Assembly (NCBI GenBank): GCA_948511255.1
Contig: CAOQNC010000001.1
Span: 1-26,583, forward strand
DNA: 26,583 nucleotides
Direction: 5' to 3'
Source: an uncultured Candidatus Saccharibacteria bacterium
Lineage (GTDB): Bacteria; Patescibacteriota; Saccharimonadia; Saccharimonadales; Saccharimonadaceae
Positions 20,712-26,583 of the stretch are shown here, piece after piece. The notes beneath the pieces are model-generated. The model was not told the DNA's origin, did not search any database, and was given only the letters and a program-made list of their open reading frames with translations. Every line of letters starts with the position of its first letter. Position 1 is the first letter of the stretch. A program made the position numbers and the translations under genes.

Positions 20712-21660
20712 TGCCACCCTCCACTAAACAAATCGTCTTGATACCCTTCTTCTCCGCCAAAGCGTGCGAACGCTTGCTCCAGTTTCGATCCGGATGATCT
20801 TCGAGATAATAAATCTCTTTCACGCCCTTGTTCGCCAAAACTTTCATACAATGATCGCAGGGGAACAACGTTACATAAAACGCCGCATTCTCGAGCGTTT
20901 TTACTTTTCCGAGCTTCTTCAAAAGATTAATCTCCGCATGTTCAACCGTGTCATAAAACAACTCTGTCCGATTCTGAATATCATACTCTGGAATCGTAAA
21001 ATCAATCTGGTTCGTTCCGAACATCCACTGCCCGTTCCAAAAACACGCCGCTGCCGTCGGACAAACATCGTCCGTCGATTTCCGCAATTCTTTCAAGAGC
21101 TCTGGAATAGGTTCTGGCATTTCTTTTGAATAATGAATTCGCTTCTTCATGCCAGCCGCCGCCTTCGCAACTTTTTCTTCAACCCCCTCCACCTTGCGCA
21201 GGCGACTACTGAGTGTAATCTGGCGAATCTTATCCGAAGTTGAAGTTTTCGCCTGGCGTGGCAAAACCGCTACTTTCCCGCAAAACTTCTCCAACTTCTC
21301 GACCTGTTCGTCCGTATAATTTTCCTTAATCGCGACCAAAACATCCGGCTTCACCGTCTTAATCAAATGCCACTTCGGCTCGTCCACCGCCTTCACTACG
21401 ACTTCGTCAGCAATACCGAGCAGGGAAATAAACTCATACCGCTCCCCCTCCGGGATTACCGGCCGCGTCGGCCCTTTGCGTTTGCGGATCTTCTCGTCGC
21501 TATCCATCGCAATAATCAAGAAGTCACACAACCCCCGCGCTTTCAAAATATACCGTAAATGTCCGAGGTGGAACAAGTCCCACGATCCCTGCACTAGCCC
21601 AATCGACTTGCCGGCCTTCCGCGCCTCGCTCACATTCTCTAGAAACTTTGAATCGAGCAT
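20704..21660 (-). CDS. Cytidylyltransferase-like/dCMP deaminase fusion protein
   Basis: A 318-aa two-domain protein. Residues about 15-150 are a nucleotidyltransferase of the cytidylyltransferase class: GSWDLFHLGHLRYI (25-38, with the HxGH motif 31-34) and the late TSTSDKI (139-145). Residues about 195-315 are a zinc deaminase: HAEINLL (241-247, zinc His and catalytic Glu) and PCDHC (267-271, two zinc Cys). The second domain is most likely a dCMP deaminase producing dUMP, because thyA lies upstream in the same operon. The role of the first domain is unclear; it may activate or sense a nucleotide or sugar. GGGAG 7 nt before the ATG sets the start. It overlaps a 30-aa ORF upstream and the HIT gene downstream. 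Confidence 0.85.
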   Translation of the reverse strand: MLDSKFLENVSEARKAGKSIGLVQGSWDLFHLGHLRYILKARGLCDFLIIAMDSDEKIRKRKGPTRPVIPEGERYEFISLLGIADEVVVKAVDEPKWHLIKTVKPDVLVAIKENYTDEQVEKLEKFCGKVAVLPRQAKTSTSDKIRQITLSSRLRKVEGVEEKVAKAAAGMKKRIHYSKEMPEPIPELLKELRKSTDDVCPTAAACFWNGQWMFGTNQIDFTIPEYDIQNRTELFYDTVEHAEINLLKKLGKVKTLENAAFYVTLFPCDHCMKVLANKGVKEIYYLEDHPDRNWSKRSHALAEKKGIKTICLVEGGNE

Positions 21661-21731
21661 TTCAAAACTCCCGTCTCCTCGTCAATAATCATTTGCTCGC
21701 TCACCATCTTTTTCGTCATATTTTGTTCCAT
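21639..21731 (-). CDS. 30-aa ORF between thyA and the deaminase fusion
   Basis: A 30-codon frame, MEQNMTKKMVSEQMIIDEET followed by ten residues ending SIQSF. It has an excellent ribosome site (AAAGGAGC 4-5 nt upstream) and overlaps the fusion gene's start by 22 nt, so ribosomes finishing it would pass the next start. It could be a coupling leader ORF or a small protein. The rest of the gap between thyA and this ORF (21732-21784) shows nothing else. Confidence 0.5.
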   Translation of the reverse strand: MEQNMTKKMVSEQMIIDEETGVLKCSIQSF

Positions 21732-21784
21732 TTTAGCTCCTTTATAATTAACTCTCGAAAACCCAATTACCAAACTCCGCAAAC

Positions 21785-22702
21785 CTAAATCGCCACCGGA
21801 ATCCCTTTTATAGCCGGCTCCGGTTCATAATCCGTCAGCTCAAAATCATCCGGTCTATAATCAAACAAGCTATCATGCCGATTTATAATCTTCAAAGTCG
21901 GGAACGCATGCGTCGGTCGTGCCAAAAACTCCTCAATCATCGGAATCTGATTTTCGTAAATATGCGCATCAGAAATCATATGTACGAACTCATGCGGTTC
22001 CAGTCCCAGAACATCTGCCACCGCTAGCAGCAGCGCCGAATATTGCACCCAGTTGCTCGGGCAGCCAATCAGAATATCGCAACTCCGCTGGAACATCACC
22101 ATACTGAGTTTCCCGTCCAGAATCCGGAAATGAATCCACCCGTGGCACGGGCAGACTACAACTTTCTGCTGATGATCCTTATTGCGAATCGTATATTGCG
22201 GAATCCACGGCGAAATAAAATGCGTTTTCAGCTCCGGTCGCTCGCGCATTTGTTTCAAAATCTCCGCGAATTGGTTAAACGCTTCGCCCTCTGCCGTCGG
22301 AAAATCATGGAAAGCCGCACCATACGAACCCGGCCCGAGATCACCCTCCGCGAGTCCCCGCTTCGCGCACTTTTTCTCCGTACACCACGATTTCCACCAC
22401 TTACACTTATATTCCTCTAATTCCTCCTGCGTCCGCGCCCCATTTATAAACGCCAAAAGTTCACCGACAGCCCCTTTCCAAAACCCTTTCAGGCTCCGCT
22501 CCGTCAAGAACGGCACCCCATTCTCTAGAATATTAAACCTCGACACTGGCGCCCCCAGCAAATCAATCGTCCGCACCTCTTTCCCGTCCTTGTCTACCAT
22601 TGGCGACGGCCCCCACGTCCCCTTCTCTAGCACCGTCCGTATTAAGTTCTTATACTGCTCATCCGGCGTGCGCTCGCTATACGGTCTATATTCAGCTGTC
22701 AT
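21785..22702 (-). CDS. thyA: Thymidylate synthase ThyA
   Basis: A 305-aa folate-dependent thymidylate synthase converting dUMP to dTMP. Landmarks, counted from the chosen start, are the N-terminal YKNLIRTVLEKG, FNILENGVPFLTERSLKGFW, the catalytic Cys186 in VVVCPCHGW, the phosphate-binding QRSCDILIG (205-213) with PSNWVQYSALL, and SDAHIYENQI. The active-site block reads CPCH in place of the usual PPCH. Two adjacent ATGs exist; I use the one at 22702 because GGAGG is 4 nt upstream of it and only 1 nt from the other. It is first in an operon with the 30-aa ORF, the deaminase fusion and the HIT protein. Confidence 0.93.
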   Translation of the reverse strand: MTAEYRPYSERTPDEQYKNLIRTVLEKGTWGPSPMVDKDGKEVRTIDLLGAPVSRFNILENGVPFLTERSLKGFWKGAVGELLAFINGARTQEELEEYKCKWWKSWCTEKKCAKRGLAEGDLGPGSYGAAFHDFPTAEGEAFNQFAEILKQMRERPELKTHFISPWIPQYTIRNKDHQQKVVVCPCHGWIHFRILDGKLSMVMFQRSCDILIGCPSNWVQYSALLLAVADVLGLEPHEFVHMISDAHIYENQIPMIEEFLARPTHAFPTLKIINRHDSLFDYRPDDFELTDYEPEPAIKGIPVAI

Positions 22703-22724
22703 CATACCTCCAGTTCTTTATCTT

Positions 22725-22730
22725 ATTATA
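22725..22730 (-). promoter_or_regulatory. -10 box of the thymidylate operon
   Basis: Minus-strand TATAAT followed by a short leader with GGAGG. No convincing -35 box is seen. Confidence 0.6.
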
Positions 22731-22785
22731 TACTATATCTCCCCAGTTTCATCTAAAAATCCATGTCAAAATTACAACCACTATA

Positions 22786-22794
22786 TGATATACT
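22786..22794 (+). promoter_or_regulatory. Extended -10 box, leaderless GyrI-like mRNA
   Basis: TGA-TATACT at 22786-22794 ends 6 nt before the ATG at 22801. Confidence 0.65.
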
Positions 22795-22800
22795 AAACCC

Positions 22801-23445
22801 ATGAGCTTCGATTTTAAGAAAGAATACAAAGAATTTTACCTTCCTCCGAAAACTCCGCATCTCATCGAGATTCCGTCCATGAACTATCTCGCCGTTCGCG
22901 GCCACGGCGATCCGAACCTCGAAGGCGGCGAATATAAGGCTTCCATCGGCCTGCTCTACGCAATCGCTTTCACGCTCAAAATGAGTCATAAAACTTCGCA
23001 CAAGATTCCTGGCTTTTTCGAGTATGTTGTCCCGCCACTCGAAGGTTTTTGGTGGCAAGACGGCTCCGATTCGCTCGACTATAGTCGTAAATCCGACATG
23101 AATTTTATTTCCGCCATTCGCTTACCCGATTTTGTCACGCGCGCCGATTTTGACTGGGCTATTGAAGAAGCCACGCAGAAGAAGAAACAAGATTTTTCCA
23201 AAGTTGAGTTTTTGACTTATAATGAAGGCTTGGTTGTTCAATGCCTTCACCTTGGAAGTTATGACGACGAACCGGCAACTATCTCCGCCATGAACCAATT
23301 CGCCTCCGACAACAACTATACTCTCGACATCAAAAATCCCCGCTATCATCACGAAATCTATCTCAGCGATCCTCGCCGCTGCGCCCCCGAGAAACTCAAA
23401 ACCGTCCTCCGCCACCCCGTCAGGAAACTCGCTTGCGCTCCATAG
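22801..23445 (+). CDS. GyrI-like domain protein
   Basis: A 214-aa soluble protein matching the GyrI-like small-molecule-binding family. It starts MSFDFKKEYKEFYLPPKTPH, then LIEIPSMNYLAVRGHGDPNL, GLLYAIAFTLKM, the YVVPPLEGFWWQDG block and LHLGSYDDEPATISAM, ending YHHEIYLSDPRRCAPEKLKT. These blocks are the standard order of the two-repeat fold. Members bind, and some hydrolyse, small organic compounds; the ligand here is unknown. There is no Shine-Dalgarno; the -10 box lies 6 nt before the ATG, so the mRNA is probably leaderless. It is divergent from the thymidylate operon. Confidence 0.88.
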   Translation: MSFDFKKEYKEFYLPPKTPHLIEIPSMNYLAVRGHGDPNLEGGEYKASIGLLYAIAFTLKMSHKTSHKIPGFFEYVVPPLEGFWWQDGSDSLDYSRKSDMNFISAIRLPDFVTRADFDWAIEEATQKKKQDFSKVEFLTYNEGLVVQCLHLGSYDDEPATISAMNQFASDNNYTLDIKNPRYHHEIYLSDPRRCAPEKLKTVLRHPVRKLACAP

Positions 23446-23467
23446 CCGCAAAACCTCGTCGGAAAAG

Positions 23468-23496
23468 TTGCCAACCTCGATAACCTGTGCTATAAT
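23468..23496 (+). promoter_or_regulatory. Promoter of tRNA-Ser(TGA)
   Basis: TTGCCA (23468-23473), a 17-nt spacer with TGC extension, and TATAAT (23491-23496). The -10 ends 7 nt before the tRNA 5' end, so transcription should start at or beside the mature end. Confidence 0.8.
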
Positions 23497-23503
23497 GAAA
23501 CAC

Positions 23504-23589
23504 GGAAGGGTGGCCGAGTGGTTGAAGGCACCGGTCTTGAAAACCGGCAGGTTAACGCCTCGCAGGTTCGAATCCTGTCCCTTCCGCCA
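23504..23589 (+). tRNA. tRNA-Ser (TGA)
   Basis: Acceptor GGAAGGG/CCCTTCC, discriminator G, encoded CCA (23587-23589), anticodon stem CCGGT/ACCGG with loop CTTGAAA (anticodon TGA), a long variable arm and T loop TTCGAAT. Confidence 0.95.
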
Positions 23590-23597
23590 GGAAGACG

Positions 23598-23683
23598 ATT
23601 TTATAATATTCATAGAATATTATAAAATAGGCTTTCTTCCAAGAAAGCAGATAGGATGTCGAACGTAGTGAGACTTCCTGTCT
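23598..23683. repeat. Three consecutive hairpins between tRNA-Ser and the CAT tRNA
   Basis: Hairpin 1: perfect 14-bp inverted repeat ATTTTATAATATTC (23598-23611) and its complement (23615-23628) around ATA; it contains a TATAAT on both strands, and GGAAGA/TCTTCC flank it. Hairpin 2: GCTTTCTT/AAGAAAGC at 23631-23648. Hairpin 3: AGATAGGATGTC (23649-23660) pairs with GACTTCCTGTCT (23672-23683) with one G-T and one mismatch around an 11-nt loop. None is a standard terminator. Confidence 0.8.
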
Positions 23684-23693
23684 CCAGAACTGT

Positions 23694-23770
23694 GGTACCG
23701 TAGCTCAGATGGTTAGAGCGTGGGACTCATAAGCCCAAGGTCACTGGTTCGATCCCAGTCGGTACTACCA
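23694..23770 (+). tRNA. tRNA with CAT anticodon (elongator Met or Ile2)
   Basis: Acceptor GGTACCG/CGGTACT with a G1-T72 wobble, discriminator A, encoded CCA (23768-23770), anticodon loop CTCATAA (anticodon CAT), T loop TTCGATC. The anticodon stem TGGGA/GCCCA ends in an A-G mismatch next to the loop. It lacks the three consecutive G-C pairs abutting the loop of initiator tRNA. Met and lysidine-modified Ile2 cannot be separated by eye. Confidence 0.9.
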
Positions 23771-23783
23771 TTTTACCTAGATC

Positions 23784-24449
23784 ATGAAGAAAACTAATTT
23801 AGATAACAACGCTGTCATTGAAATAAATCGACAGTGCTATGATGCTTTGGGTGCAGATTACACCGAAGGCGTCCCTGACTTTGAAATTATTGAAAAGAAT
23901 AATATTTGGCAAAAGTTTCTCGAAAATTTGCCAAAAGATGGCAAGAAAATGCTAAATGTCGCTTGCGGAACTGGCGATACTTCGGTTTGGTTAGACAATC
24001 ATGGCTACGAAGTCACTTCAACTGACTTGTCTCCGGAAATGATCAAAGTCACGGCCGAGAAAATGCCAAATTCACGCAATCTTGTCCTCGGCGCTACCGA
24101 ACTGGATCAGCTAGGAAACGAAAAGTTTGACGGTATTTTTGCAATTCACCTTATTCAGCATCTCAACAAATCCCTTATTGAAAAGTTTTTTCAACAAGTC
24201 CATGACTTACTATCTGATGATGGTAAGTTTTTGCTTGTCTTCACGAACAACTGTTTCCCGGAAAGCGGTTACCAGCTTGAAGGGTCGAAAGAAAACCTTT
24301 ACATCGTATGGTATAAACACAACCTCGAGGATATTGTCCCACTTTTGAATAAAGCACATCTCGCGCCGATTGAATTCTGGGCCCAAAAAGTCCTTCCCGA
24401 CGCCTGCGGTGTTGACTGTCCGTTTGCCTTCATTTGCCAAAAGTCTTAA
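23784..24449 (+). CDS. Class I SAM-dependent methyltransferase linked to a tRNA
   Basis: A 221-aa class I methyltransferase. Motif I reads MLNVACGTGDTSVWLDNHGY (SAM-binding loop), followed by the acidic end of strand 2 in TSTDLSPEMI, motif IV-like DGIFAIHLIQHL and a SDDGKFLLVFTN post-motif. The substrate is not evident; the fold class resembles small-molecule methyltransferases (UbiE-like). The ATG lies 13 nt after the encoded CCA of the CAT tRNA, without a Shine-Dalgarno or a promoter in between, so it should be cotranscribed with the tRNA and freed by tRNA 3' processing. This is the same arrangement as the tRNA-Leu-linked ORF. Confidence 0.85.
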   Translation: MKKTNLDNNAVIEINRQCYDALGADYTEGVPDFEIIEKNNIWQKFLENLPKDGKKMLNVACGTGDTSVWLDNHGYEVTSTDLSPEMIKVTAEKMPNSRNLVLGATELDQLGNEKFDGIFAIHLIQHLNKSLIEKFFQQVHDLLSDDGKFLLVFTNNCFPESGYQLEGSKENLYIVWYKHNLEDIVPLLNKAHLAPIEFWAQKVLPDACGVDCPFAFICQKS

Positions 24450-24463
24450 CTAGTCGCTAACCG

Positions 24464-24472
24464 TGTTATAAT
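24464..24472 (+). promoter_or_regulatory. Extended -10 box, leaderless pilin-like mRNA
   Basis: TGT-TATAAT at 24464-24472 ends 6 nt before the ATG at 24479. Confidence 0.7.
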
Positions 24473-24478
24473 AATACC

Positions 24479-24874
24479 ATGAAGACCAAAAAAGGTTTCA
24501 CTCTCATCGAACTTATGATTGTCGGCGCTTTTGCCGCGCTACTTTTGATTATTTTCTTCGTCCAGAAGGCGAACGTCGACGCCATGGATCGCGACGACGA
24601 CCGCAAAGTTGCTATCAACGCCATGTATTATGCTCTCGAAGAATATTATGCCCCGACCCACGACGGTTTTTACCCATCCGAAATCTCGGAAGACGTCCTC
24701 CCGGTCATCGACCCCGAACTCTTTACCGACCCCTTCGGCACCAACCTCGGCATCGACGGCAGCTCTTATAGCTATGAACCGGCGAACTGCGACGAATCCG
24801 GCCAATGCCGCGAATATATCCTCCGCGCTCAGCTTGAAAAAGAAGATACTTATATCAAGCGCGGCAAACGATAA
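24479..24874 (+). CDS. Type IV pilin-like prepilin
   Basis: A 131-aa prepilin. The N-terminus MKTKKGFTLIELMIVGAFAA is a classic class III signal: cleavage by PilD-type peptidase after Gly6, with Glu at +5, followed by the hydrophobic stalk helix (to about residue 28). The remainder is a short globular domain with two Cys residues (CDESGQC) that could form a disulfide, and an Asp/Glu-rich surface. It may be a minor or major pilin or pseudopilin for adhesion, twitching or DNA uptake; no other pilus genes are in the window. The mRNA is predicted to be leaderless. The pgi gene follows after 25 nt with its own ribosome site. Confidence 0.9.
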   Translation: MKTKKGFTLIELMIVGAFAALLLIIFFVQKANVDAMDRDDDRKVAINAMYYALEEYYAPTHDGFYPSEISEDVLPVIDPELFTDPFGTNLGIDGSSYSYEPANCDESGQCREYILRAQLEKEDTYIKRGKR

Positions 24875-24899
24875 TCCGAACTCAAAATAGGAGGTAAAA

Positions 24900-26165
24900 A
24901 TGATTCAGTTTAACACCGAACAGCCAGTTGCGGTGAATCTTGCGGCTACTCAAGAAATTATCAGCCAAATCCGCGCCGATGCTATGGGCGGATGGTTCGA
25001 GCTGCCCGAAAAACACGAACGTGGCGAAATGCAGACCGAGCTTGCCAGTATCAAATCCGCCGCGGCGAAAATTCAGTCCAACTCCAAGTTCCTCGTCTGT
25101 ATTGGTATTGGCGGTTCCTACCTCGGCCACCGCGCTCTCATCGAAGCTCTCGGAAGTCTCCCGGAAACTGAAGCGAAGACCAAGATTCTCTATGCTGGCA
25201 ACTCCTTAAGTCCGCTTGCTTTCGACAAACTTTTAAAAACTCTCGGCGACGCCGATTTCTCTATCAATGTCATCTCGAAATCTGGCACTACGACCGAACC
25301 CGCCGTCGCTTTCCGTTTCCTGAAAGAAAAACTCATCCAGAAATACGGCACCGATGGTGCTCGCGCCCGCATTTATGCCACGACCGATGCGAACCGCGGC
25401 GCTCTGCATGACGAAGCTCTCCAAGAAAAATACACCCGCTTCGTCGTCCCGGACAACATCGGCGGTCGCTACTCGGTTTTTAGCGCAGTCGGTCTTTTGT
25501 CTCTCGCTGTCGCTGGTATCGACATCGACAACTTGCTCGCCGGTGCCGCTGCGGAATATCACGACACTTTTGACCATCAGCTCGCGAACGCTGCCGCGAT
25601 AAAATATGCCGCCACCCGCGCCGAACTCGCCGCGAGTCGTCACGACGTCGAGATCCTCGCGACTTTTGAGCCACAGCTTCAATATTTTGAAGAATGGTGG
25701 AAGCAGCTTTTCGGCGAATCCGAGGGCAAACAAAACCAGGGAATCTTCCCGGCCTCCGTCGTCTATACGACCGACCTCCACTCTCTTGGCCAATATCTCC
25801 AGGAAGGCCGCCGCAACATTTTCGAGACCATGCTTGAACTCGAACAGGCCCCGGCGACCGATTTCGCTGTTCCTTCCGATATTCAAAACCTTGATGGTCT
25901 GAACTATCTCGCCGGTAAGAACCTCAGTTTTATTAACCAGAACGCTCTTGACGCCACTATCGCCGCGCACCGCTCCGGCGGTGTCCCCGTCCTCGAAATC
26001 AAAGCCCCCGACCTTTCCGCCCGTTCGCTCGGCGCGCTCGTCTATTTCTTCGAACTTTCTTGCGCCATCTCTGCGAAGCTTCAGGGTGTCAATCCTTTCG
26101 ACCAACCCGGCGTCGAAGCCTACAAAACCAATATGTTCATGCGCCTCGGCAAACCCGGCTTCTAG
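24900..26165 (+). CDS. pgi: Glucose-6-phosphate isomerase
   Basis: A 421-aa phosphoglucose isomerase of the shorter bacterial type (about 420-450 aa), interconverting glucose-6-phosphate and fructose-6-phosphate in the cytosol. Landmarks are GIGGSYLGHRALIEAL (69-84), VISKSGTTTEPAVAFRFL (SIS-domain phosphate site), GGRYSVFSAVGLL, the catalytic EWWKQLFGESEGKQNQG region, and the C-terminal NPFDQPGVEAYK. AGGAGG 6 nt before the ATG sets the start. It is downstream of the pilin-like gene in the same direction and could share its transcript. Many CPR genomes keep incomplete glycolysis. Confidence 0.97.
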   Translation: MIQFNTEQPVAVNLAATQEIISQIRADAMGGWFELPEKHERGEMQTELASIKSAAAKIQSNSKFLVCIGIGGSYLGHRALIEALGSLPETEAKTKILYAGNSLSPLAFDKLLKTLGDADFSINVISKSGTTTEPAVAFRFLKEKLIQKYGTDGARARIYATTDANRGALHDEALQEKYTRFVVPDNIGGRYSVFSAVGLLSLAVAGIDIDNLLAGAAAEYHDTFDHQLANAAAIKYAATRAELAASRHDVEILATFEPQLQYFEEWWKQLFGESEGKQNQGIFPASVVYTTDLHSLGQYLQEGRRNIFETMLELEQAPATDFAVPSDIQNLDGLNYLAGKNLSFINQNALDATIAAHRSGGVPVLEIKAPDLSARSLGALVYFFELSCAISAKLQGVNPFDQPGVEAYKTNMFMRLGKPGF

Positions 26166-26176
26166 CCGTCACAAAA

Positions 26177-26195
26177 TGTTGTAAAAATTACAACA
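26177..26195. repeat. Perfect 8-bp inverted repeat between pgi and the carbamate kinase gene
   Basis: TGTTGTAA-AAA-TTACAACA. It could be a weak terminator for pgi or an operator; it lies 34 nt upstream of the -35 box of the next gene. It does not match the ArgR box consensus. Confidence 0.55.
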
Positions 26196-26228
26196 AAACG
26201 CAAATAATCTACCAAAACCATAATCAGT

Positions 26229-26257
26229 TTGCCAAAACTTTACTTTTAGCGTATACT
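26229..26257 (+). promoter_or_regulatory. Promoter of the carbamate kinase gene, leaderless
   Basis: TTGCCA (26229-26234), a 17-nt spacer and TATACT (26252-26257), which ends 6 nt before the ATG at 26264. Confidence 0.75.
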
Positions 26258-26263
26258 TTTTAT

Positions 26264-26583
26264 ATGAAGAAAACGCGCGTAGTTATCGCTCTCGGCGGCA
26301 ACGCTCTCCAGAAAAACGGGGAAGTAACTGCCGAAGCCCAGAAATCCGTCGCCGAACAAATCGGCAGCACAATCGCGCGCCTTGCGAACAAATACGAAAT
26401 CATCGTCGCCCATGGCAACGGTCCTCAGGTCGGCAACATCCTCATTCACGAAGAATCTGCCGCTACGCCGGCCGCCCCTGCTATGCCTCTCGAAACCGCA
26501 GTCGCCATGAGCCAGGGCCAAATCGGCTATTGGCTTTCTCAAGCCATCGGCAACGCCTTCGCCAGGGAACATCGCCATAAAAA
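26264..26583 (+). CDS. arcC: Carbamate kinase, N-terminal part (runs off the window)
   Basis: The first 106 codons of a carbamate kinase. The start MKKTRVVIALGGNALQKNGE carries the diagnostic ALGGNAL phosphate-binding loop of the amino-acid-kinase fold, followed by YEIIVAHGNGPQVGNILIHE and the MSQGQIGYWLSQAI helix. The enzyme makes ATP from carbamoyl phosphate, usually as the last step of the arginine deiminase pathway; arcA and arcB are not in this window. Arginine deiminase genes are known from host-associated Saccharibacteria, which supports the lineage guess. No Shine-Dalgarno; the mRNA is probably leaderless. Confidence 0.92.
   Translation, partial: MKKTRVVIALGGNALQKNGEVTAEAQKSVAEQIGSTIARLANKYEIIVAHGNGPQVGNILIHEESAATPAAPAMPLETAVAMSQGQIGYWLSQAIGNAFAREHRHK

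Noticed and set aside
25233..26105. Long open frame (290 codons) antisense to pgi
   Set aside because: It lies wholly within pgi on the opposite strand, has no promoter or ribosome site, and arises from the codon bias of pgi.
1..26583. UGA=Gly recoding as in Gracilibacteria/Absconditabacteria
   Set aside because: The hydrolase-like, UbiB, 275-aa and 51-aa genes end naturally at TGA with coupled or adjacent starts, and no gene needs TGA read as Gly.
1..26583. CRISPR arrays, insertion sequences, integrases or rRNA genes
   Set aside because: No spaced direct repeats, transposase or recombinase motifs, or rRNA sequence were seen on reading both strands.

Overview
The window looks like a compact chromosome segment of a Patescibacteria/CPR bacterium, most plausibly a Saccharibacteria (TM7) relative. 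This assignment is inferred from gene content and layout, since no rRNA or other phylogenetic marker is present. Supporting signs are the very tight packing (ATGA overlaps, abutting or overlapping convergent stops), many promoters whose -10 box lies only 6-8 nt before the start codon so that mRNAs should be leaderless, tRNAs with encoded CCA, and a gene set including TfoX-N, GyrI-like proteins, an ABC1/UbiB kinase, a type IV pilin-like protein, a short Pgi and a carbamate kinase. TGA is used as a real stop, so the UGA=Gly code of Gracilibacteria/Absconditabacteria does not apply.

Layout. 1-6.9 kb: partial NUDIX-like gene, GC-rich secreted alpha/beta-hydrolase-like gene with a textbook promoter and terminator, tfoX-like gene, a 51-aa membrane protein/UbiB kinase/65-aa membrane protein operon behind tRNA-Pro(GGG), a tandem double-HD-domain gene interrupted by an in-frame TAA, an MBL-fold hydrolase, a NERD-domain protein and a PspC protein. 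6.9-16.4 kb: an AT-richer accessory island holding an unrecognised 275-aa protein, a TetR regulator divergent from a stand-alone SRA-like protein, a membrane-anchored XRE regulator, a PD-(D/E)XK-like protein with a 130-aa partner, a STAS-GHKL ATPase/DUF4325/two-TM operon, a small membrane protein, a DUF4238 protein, frameshifted phage-type remnants, a two-gene unit with a HEPN-like motif, and pseudogene debris. It ends at tRNA-Pro(TGG).

16.4-26.6 kb: mostly housekeeping. It has tRNA-Pro(CGG), ftsH, tRNA-Leu(CAG) with a linked ORF, yebC, a thymidylate operon (thyA, a 30-aa ORF, a cytidylyltransferase-dCMP deaminase fusion, a HIT protein), a GyrI-like gene, tRNA-Ser(TGA), a hairpin-rich spacer, a CAT-anticodon tRNA with a linked methyltransferase gene, a pilin-like gene, pgi and the start of a carbamate kinase gene.

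How they work together. The deaminase fusion and ThyA form a dCMP to dUMP to dTMP route in one operon. The ATPase/DUF4325/membrane operon resembles a switch controlling a membrane effector and is the best candidate for an undescribed system. Leaderless promoters, minimal-leader tRNA promoters and tRNA-linked mRNAs without Shine-Dalgarno sites point to a distinctive gene-expression style.
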